Below, one piece after another: positions 1 to 2,938 of a DNA stretch of 5,378 nucleotides. Under the pieces are notes generated by a model. That model ran no database searches and had not been told where the DNA came from. It saw only the letters and a list, made by a program, of their open reading frames with translations. Numbering within the stretch: position 1 is the stretch's first letter; every line of letters starts with the position of its first letter. The translations under genes were made by a program, and so were the position numbers. This DNA is from Deltaproteobacteria bacterium (GTDB taxonomy: Bacteria > Desulfobacterota > Deferrisomatia > Deferrisomatales > Deferrisomataceae), in the NCBI GenBank assembly GCA_013152215.1, contig JAADGT010000041.1, forward strand, positions 4,998-10,375. The letters are read 5' to 3'.

Positions 1-53
1 TTTGTCGTTGGGGCCGAGGGAGCGAGCCCGGTCCGGCCGGGCCTCCGGCCCGG

Positions 54-79
54 GATCGCCTGCAGGAGCAGGCTCCTAC
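54..79 (-). repeat. REP-like element, copy 1
   Basis: Read on the minus strand, this is a GTAGGA head, then a 6-bp stem GCCTGC, loop TCCT, stem GCAGGC, and the tail GATC. The layout matches copy 2 at 2826–2851 in head, loop, tail and orientation, while most of the stem sequence differs but stays fully paired. A GTAG head next to a small hairpin is the known design of bacterial REP elements mobilised by RAYT (REP-associated tyrosine transposase) proteins. No RAYT gene lies in this window. A second hairpin (37–53, 7-bp arms, loop TCC) abuts it and may belong to the same unit. Assignment to the REP class is inference from structure. Confidence 0.6.
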
Positions 80-130
80 CGATGCAGGCCCTTGGGCCCG
101 CCGCGCGCCCCAGGACGCGAAGCGTCCCAA

Positions 131-158
131 CGATTCACGATTTACGATTCACGATTCA
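131..158. repeat. Heptamer tandem array, 4 units of CGATTCA
   Basis: Four head-to-tail 7-bp units occupy this stretch; units 1, 3 and 4 are CGATTCA and unit 2 is CGATTTA. Read on the minus strand the units are rotations of GTGAATC. The array is locally much richer in A+T than the surrounding sequence. No coding function is apparent. It is followed after 12 bases by a second heptamer array of opposite orientation. Confidence 0.75.
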
Positions 159-170
159 CGGCAGTACTTC

Positions 171-198
171 CGTGACGCGTGACGGGTCACGGGTGACG
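171..198. repeat. Heptamer tandem array, 4 units of SGTGACG
   Basis: Four adjacent 7-bp units: CGTGACG twice, then GGTCACG, then GGTGACG. The period is the same as in the array at 131–158, and both share a GTGA core, on the plus strand here and on the minus strand there. The two arrays therefore point in opposite directions around the 12-base centre 159–170. Function is unknown; it could be a slippage product or a binding-site cluster. Confidence 0.65.
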
Positions 199-242
199 CG
201 GCGACGGCACGACCAACGGCAGTGTCACGTGCCAGCGCCCGG

Positions 243-280
243 CTTCGGGCCGAGAGCCCGAAGGGTCGCCCGGGGACCCT
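243..280 (-). other. Two hairpins downstream of the 73-aa gene
   Basis: A perfect 8-bp inverted repeat, CTTCGGGC (243–250) with GCCCGAAG (256–263), lies beside a 6-bp one, AGGGTC (262–267) with GACCCT (275–280). The second begins about 20 bases past the stop codon of the minus-strand gene that ends at 302. Neither is followed by a T-rich run on the minus strand, so they do not meet the rule for an intrinsic terminator. They could act as RNA 3'-end stabilisers or be chance in GC-rich DNA. Confidence 0.35.
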
Positions 281-301
281 CTGTGCGTCAAGGCCGGAGC
301 C

Positions 302-523
302 TCACCTCTCGCGGCGGGGCCACTCGGCGTCGGCGCGCTCCTCCACGAAACAGGCGAACCGGTCCCACTCCACCTCCCGGCCCGACACCGGGCAACGGAG
401 CCTCATCGTCCGGTCGCCCACCTCCACGACCTCCCAGTCCCCCGACCGGGGCCCCCCTTCGATCCGGATCTTCTGCCCTGGGGTCAAGGGGTACGGCCGG
501 AACACGGTCACGCGATGTCCCAC
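302..523 (-). CDS. Small uncharacterised protein, probable SH3-like beta fold
   Basis: A 73-residue protein that I cannot assign to a named family. Residues 5–62 alternate hydrophobic and polar residues in short strands separated by Gly/Pro turns: GQKIRIEGGPRSGDW (16–30), EVVEVGDRTMRLRCP (31–45) and REVEWDRFACFVEER (49–63). This suggests a compact, mostly beta domain resembling small SH3/KOW-like barrels; that fold is inference. Cys44 and Cys58 are the only cysteines; there is no CxxC pair, signal peptide or membrane segment, so a soluble cytoplasmic protein is likely. The tail (64–73) is charged. The start is GTG at 523, preceded by a weak GAGG at 533–530 with a 6-base spacer; no in-frame start was found upstream, and the next candidate is GTG at codon 5. 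The balanced composition, unlike the Arg/Pro/Gly shadows in other frames, supports a real gene. It lies about 150 bases downstream of the DUF606 gene, probably as its own unit. Confidence 0.7.
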   Translation of the reverse strand: MGHRVTVFRPYPLTPGQKIRIEGGPRSGDWEVVEVGDRTMRLRCPVSGREVEWDRFACFVEERADAEWPRRER

Positions 524-574
524 GGCATGCCTCGGGTCACTTCGGGCCTCCGGCTCGCTATGGGCCTTTGGCCC

Positions 575-606
575 GCTGGAAGGCTAGAAGGCTGGGAGGC
601 TAGAAA
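575..606. repeat. Octamer tandem array, copy 1 (GCTRGRAG x4)
   Basis: Four adjacent 8-bp units fit the consensus GCTRGRAG, with the last ending GAAA. The last three units (583–606) match 2707–2730 at 22 of 24 positions, in the same orientation. Bases 596–601 (GAGGCT) can pair with 613–618 (AGCCTC), giving a 6-bp hairpin at the right end of the array. It lies in the leader side of the 73-aa gene, about 50 bases upstream of its start. Confidence 0.7.
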
Positions 607-679
607 GCGAAAAGCCTCTCTCGTCTCTCAGGACCCAAGCAAGTAGGGCTGCTTCAACGGCGCCGCAGTCCCCCCCCTC

Positions 680-1126
680 TCACCCCCGCCGCAGCACCAG
701 CACCGCCCCGAGGATCAGGAAGGCCACGCCCACCACCCGGGCCGGCCCCAGGGGAATCCGCTCGAATCCGAACGCGCCCACCCGGTCCAGCAGCAGCCCG
801 GCCACCAGCTGGGCCGCGATCACCGAGGCCATGCCCGCGGCCGTGCCCAGCCGGGGGAACACCAGGATCGTGCTGGCCACGTACACCGCTCCGATCAGCC
901 CGCCGGTCAGCTCCCACCACGGGGCCCCACCCACCCCCGACAGCCTCGGCAGCCGGCCCGAGGCCGCCACGATCACCAGCAGGGCTGCGGTGCCCACCGA
1001 GAACGACACCAGGGCGCTGGGCAGGAACCCGCCGACCCGGTCGGCGAGCCGGGCGTTCACCGACGGCTGCAGGGCGGAGAGCCCTCCCACCAGGGCCATC
1101 CACAGGGCGAGCACGAATCGCGGCAT
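680..1126 (-). CDS. DMT-superfamily membrane protein, YdcZ/DUF606 family
   Basis: A 148-residue inner-membrane protein. Five hydrophobic helices are visible, roughly at residues 3–20, 34–55, 70–90, 93–113 and 127–146, which is the usual length and topology of the YdcZ/DUF606 branch of the drug/metabolite transporter superfamily. Family-like features are the QPSVNARLAD stretch after helix 1 (20–29), WELTGGLIGAVYV opening helix 3 (71–83), the PRLGTAAGM junction between helices 3 and 4 (91–99), and a C-terminal GPARVVGVAFLILGAVLVL helix (127–145) ending in Arg-Arg-Gly. The substrate is unknown; members are half-size proteins thought to work as dimers. The start is ATG at 1126 with a GAGGTGA-type ribosome site about 5 bases upstream. 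The terminator at 1201–1242 separates it from the reductase gene, so it is probably transcribed alone. A run of eight C (670–677) lies just beyond its stop codon. Confidence 0.88.
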   Translation of the reverse strand: MPRFVLALWMALVGGLSALQPSVNARLADRVGGFLPSALVSFSVGTAALLVIVAASGRLPRLSGVGGAPWWELTGGLIGAVYVASTILVFPRLGTAAGMASVIAAQLVAGLLLDRVGAFGFERIPLGPARVVGVAFLILGAVLVLRRG

Positions 1127-1165
1127 CGGTCACCTCGGTTCTGCCAAGCCGTCCAAAGGGCCTCC

Positions 1166-1195
1166 ATCATCGATCATTCCCCGGCCGCTGCGCAA
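1166..1195 (-). promoter_or_regulatory. Weak promoter candidate for the DUF606 gene
   Basis: On the minus strand, TTGCGC (1195–1190) and GATGAT (1171–1166) are separated by 18 bases, each matching the sigma-70 hexamers at 4 of 6 positions. The pair sits between the terminator of the preceding operon and the ATG at 1126, where a promoter is needed. The match is weak and could be chance. Confidence 0.3.
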
Positions 1196-1200
1196 GACGC

Positions 1201-1242
1201 AGACACAAACCGGCCCCGCCCCGGGCGACGGGGCGGGGCCGG
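1201..1242 (-). terminator. Intrinsic terminator of the ACT–reductase operon
   Basis: A perfect 14-bp inverted repeat (1210–1223 with 1229–1242) with a 5-base loop, GGCGA on the plus strand (1224–1228). On the minus strand the stem is followed at once by TTTGTGTCT (1209–1201) and further T-rich sequence, the form of a Rho-independent terminator. The stem begins 26 bases past the stop codon of the reductase gene (1269). On the plus strand the stem is followed by ATGAACGG, with no T run, so it should work in the minus direction only. Confidence 0.9.
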
Positions 1243-1268
1243 ATGAACGGCCGCCGGGGCGGGCCGGT

Positions 1269-2219
1269 TCAGCGCAGGGTCTCCTCCCGCCCCTTGACCA
1301 GGGCTTGGACCATGCGGTTGTAGGGGGTGGGCACCCCCGCCCGTTTCCCGTACTCCACGATCTTGCCGTTGATGTAGTCGATCTCGGTGCGGCGCTTGGC
1401 CTCCACGTCCATCAGCATGGAGGGCTTGTGGTCACCGGCCGTGCGCAGGTAATCCATGCAGTAGCGGTAGTAGTCCCAACCCAGGGAGATCTCGTTGGCC
1501 CGGGCCACCTGCACCCCCTCCTTGACCAGCTGGTCCACGATGTCGGCCACGAACGGGTCCTTCATGGCCTGGGCCATGGTCATGCCGGTCAGGGCGCACA
1601 CCGGGTTCATGGATGCGTTCATGATGGTCTTGCGCCACACCATGTTCACCAGCTGGTCGGTGTGCTGGGTGGCGAGCCCGGCGCCGGTGAGGGCCGCGGC
1701 CACGGCCTCGGCCGCCGGCTTGCCGGCCGGGTCGAGCTCCTGCACGTAGTGGGGGGGGTGGTGGAAGGCCATGTGGACCCGGCCGGGGCCGGCCAGGCCC
1801 ACCCCGAAGTTCACCACGGCCCGCATCACCCAGGGCCGCCCCAGGGCCTCGGCCAGCACCAGCTCGGTGTCGATGCCGTTCTGCCAGCTCACCACGTGGA
1901 TGCCCTCGCGGTGGAACCCCTGGATGGCCGAGGCGATCAGGGGCAGCGCCGTGGCCTTGGTGGTCACGAAGATGACGTCGGGCGCAAACTCGCCCAGCTC
2001 GTCCACGTGGGTGGTGGTGCGGGTCACGCGTGCGGACAGGGTCTCGGCCCCCTCGATCTCGATCCCCGGGTCCAGGGCCGGCCGCAGCAGGTCCTCCACG
2101 ATGTCGCACAGGGTCACCTCGTAGCCGGCCGAGGCCAGGTGGGCCGCCACCACGCATCCCACGGGGCCGGCACCGATGACCGCGAAACGGCTGGGGGTAA
2201 AGTCCGACGAGCCTCCCAT
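1269..2219 (-). CDS. Ketopantoate reductase-family oxidoreductase (PanE/ApbA-like)
   Basis: A 316-residue NAD(P)H-dependent oxidoreductase, normal length for the 2-dehydropantoate 2-reductase family, which reduces ketopantoate to pantoate or acts on related 2-oxo acids. The N-terminal Rossmann domain carries GAGPVG (16–21). Other family landmarks are TTK with Lys88, QNG (113–115), the helical-domain stretch WRKTIMNASMNP (195–206) with Lys197 as the likely catalytic lysine, and SMLMDVEAKRRTEIDYING (267–285) with Ser267 and Glu279 at the usual substrate-binding places. All key residues seem present. The chosen start is ATG at 2219, because AAAGGAGG (2232–2225) precedes it by 5 bases. An in-frame GTG at 2243 would add eight residues, but it places this ribosome site inside the gene. 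The gene lies 20 bases downstream of the ACT gene and ends at a strong terminator. No panB or panC is nearby, so the substrate is unsettled; a paralogue outside pantothenate synthesis is quite possible. Confidence 0.9.
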   Translation of the reverse strand: MGGSSDFTPSRFAVIGAGPVGCVVAAHLASAGYEVTLCDIVEDLLRPALDPGIEIEGAETLSARVTRTTTHVDELGEFAPDVIFVTTKATALPLIASAIQGFHREGIHVVSWQNGIDTELVLAEALGRPWVMRAVVNFGVGLAGPGRVHMAFHHPPHYVQELDPAGKPAAEAVAAALTGAGLATQHTDQLVNMVWRKTIMNASMNPVCALTGMTMAQAMKDPFVADIVDQLVKEGVQVARANEISLGWDYYRYCMDYLRTAGDHKPSMLMDVEAKRRTEIDYINGKIVEYGKRAGVPTPYNRMVQALVKGREETLR

Positions 2220-2239
2220 CGCTGCCTCCTTTCCGCGAC

Positions 2240-2683
2240 TCACGCGCTCTCGAGCATGCCGAAGGCCTGGGCGTCCAACACCCGAACGCCCTGCTCCCCC
2301 AGCACCCGGATCGCCTGGTCGTTGTCGCTGAACCGGAACACCATCACCGCTTTGTCCGAGGAGAACCCGGTGAAGGCGTACATGTACTCCACGTTGATGC
2401 CGGCCTGGTTCACCGGCTCCAGCACGGCGGCCAGGCTGCCGGGCCGATCCGGAATCTCCACCGCGACCACCTCGTCGATCCGGGCCGGCAGGTGGAGCCC
2501 CATCACCACCCGCCGGGCTTTGGCCACGTCGGACACCAGCAGCCGGAGCACCCCGAACCCGGCCGTATCCACCAGGCTGAGGGCCCGCAGGTTGATGCCG
2601 GCATCCCCCAGTGCCTTGGTCACGGCGTAGAGCCGTCCGGGCGAGTTCTCCAGGAACACCGAGATCTGCTTGAGCTTGGGCAT
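2240..2683 (-). CDS. Tandem ACT-domain amino-acid-binding protein
   Basis: A 147-residue protein made almost wholly of two ACT domains, with no attached enzyme. ACT-1 spans about residues 5–63, with the ENSPGRLYAVTKALGDAGIN ligand-loop and helix stretch (12–31). ACT-2 spans about 72–137, with EIPDRPGSLAAVLEPVNQAG (76–95) followed by INVEYMYAF (96–104). The two PGRL/PGSL turns (15–18, 81–84) are the usual amino-acid effector sites. The size and sequence recall the COG4747-type stand-alone ACT proteins, which in Desulfobacterota often lie beside phenylacetate-CoA ligase or indolepyruvate oxidoreductase genes; here the partner is a reductase instead. A role as a small-molecule sensor or allosteric partner is inference. 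The start is ATG at 2683, with AAGGAGG (2696–2690) 6 bases upstream, a very strong ribosome site. It is first in a two-gene operon with the reductase. Confidence 0.9.
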   Translation of the reverse strand: MPKLKQISVFLENSPGRLYAVTKALGDAGINLRALSLVDTAGFGVLRLLVSDVAKARRVVMGLHLPARIDEVVAVEIPDRPGSLAAVLEPVNQAGINVEYMYAFTGFSSDKAVMVFRFSDNDQAIRVLGEQGVRVLDAQAFGMLESA

Positions 2684-2698
2684 GGTTCTCCTCCTTCC

Positions 2699-2730
2699 GC
2701 TAGGACGCTAGGAGGCTGGGAGGCTTGAAA
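2699..2730. repeat. Octamer tandem array, copy 2
   Basis: Four 8-bp units, GCTAGGAC, GCTAGGAG, GCTGGGAG and GCTTGAAA, related to the array at 575–606; 2707–2730 matches 583–606 at 22 of 24 positions. GGAGG (2719–2723) can pair with CCTCC (2732–2736). The array abuts the ribosome-binding site of the ACT gene, so it should be transcribed in that gene's leader, where the minus-strand RNA is rich in pyrimidine-type CCTCC motifs. Confidence 0.7.
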
Positions 2731-2825
2731 ACCTCCTGGATTCCCATGCGTTCTAGGAATCACCGCGCCTCTTTGCCTCCACCTCACAGTCCGGGGGGCC
2801 GCCCGCAATGCCCCGCCCCCATCAC

Positions 2826-2851
2826 GATCGCGACCAGGAGGTCGCTCCTAC
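2826..2851 (-). repeat. REP-like element, copy 2
   Basis: On the minus strand: GTAGGA head, stem GCGACC, loop TCCT, stem GGTCGC, tail GATC. It has the same head, loop, tail, spacing and orientation as copy 1 at 54–79. The outer two stem base pairs (GC/GC) are shared while the inner four differ and remain paired. It lies in the leader region of the ACT–reductase operon if the promoter candidate at 2910–2938 is used. A further 6-bp inverted repeat, CACGTC (2851–2856) with GACGTG (2867–2872), adjoins it. Confidence 0.6.
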
Positions 2852-2882
2852 ACGTCGGGCCCGGGGGACGTGGCCGCGGCGC

Positions 2883-2900
2883 CAACCGGACGATCGGTTG
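2883..2900. promoter_or_regulatory. Palindrome just past the promoter candidate
   Basis: CAACCG (2883–2888) and CGGTTG (2895–2900) form a perfect inverted repeat around a 6-base centre. It begins about 10 bases downstream of the proposed -10, roughly at +3 to +20, a common position for a repressor operator. It could equally be an RNA hairpin downstream of the fusion gene, but no T run follows, so it is not a normal terminator. Function is speculative. Confidence 0.35.
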
Positions 2901-2909
2901 ATAACGGGT

Positions 2910-2938
2910 ACCCTATCGATTGCACCGCCTGCCGTCAA
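2910..2938 (-). promoter_or_regulatory. Sigma-70-like promoter candidate for the ACT–reductase operon
   Basis: TTGACG (2938–2933) matches the -35 consensus at 5 of 6 positions, and TAGGGT (2915–2910) keeps the three most conserved -10 positions, with the ideal 17-base spacer. The -35 contains the TGA stop codon of the upstream fusion gene. Transcription from here would give a leader of about 220 bases containing the REP-like hairpin and the octamer array. No better candidate was found closer to the ACT start. Confidence 0.45.

Larger units (their letters stand above)
1..301. other. Gene-free, repeat-rich intergenic stretch
   Basis: I find no convincing gene in these 301 bases. The stretch holds a perfect 7-bp hairpin (37–43 with 47–53), a REP-like hairpin (54–79), a 5-bp hairpin (87–91 with 94–98), two heptamer arrays (131–158 and 171–198) and two hairpins close to the next gene (243–263 and 262–280). 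A plus-strand open frame starting at 82 reads through these repeats and into the antisense of the 302–523 gene; its product is dominated by Arg, Pro and Gly, as expected of chance frames in GC-rich DNA. The region looks like a repeat-filled spacer downstream of the minus-strand gene. Confidence 0.7.

Noticed and set aside
131..198. CRISPR array or replication-origin iterons
   Set aside because: Units are only 7 bp, without spacers, and there is no cas, rep or dnaA-type gene or DnaA box pattern in the window. A simple tandem repeat explains the data.
243..263. Intrinsic terminator for the 73-aa gene
   Set aside because: The 8-bp hairpin is good, but the minus-strand sequence after it (CCGGGCGCTGG) has no T run, so it is listed only as a hairpin.
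82..603. Plus-strand frame of 173 codons in the left intergenic region
   Set aside because: It translates the heptamer arrays and runs antisense through the 302–523 gene; Arg/Pro/Ser/Gly-rich product and no domain.
831..2630. A 599-codon open frame on the plus strand
   Set aside because: It runs antisense through the DUF606 gene, the terminator, the reductase and the ACT gene. Its product is low-complexity (His, Gly, Val, Pro rich) without any domain, while the minus-strand frames have clear families, ribosome sites and motifs. Long antisense frames are usual in GC-rich DNA.
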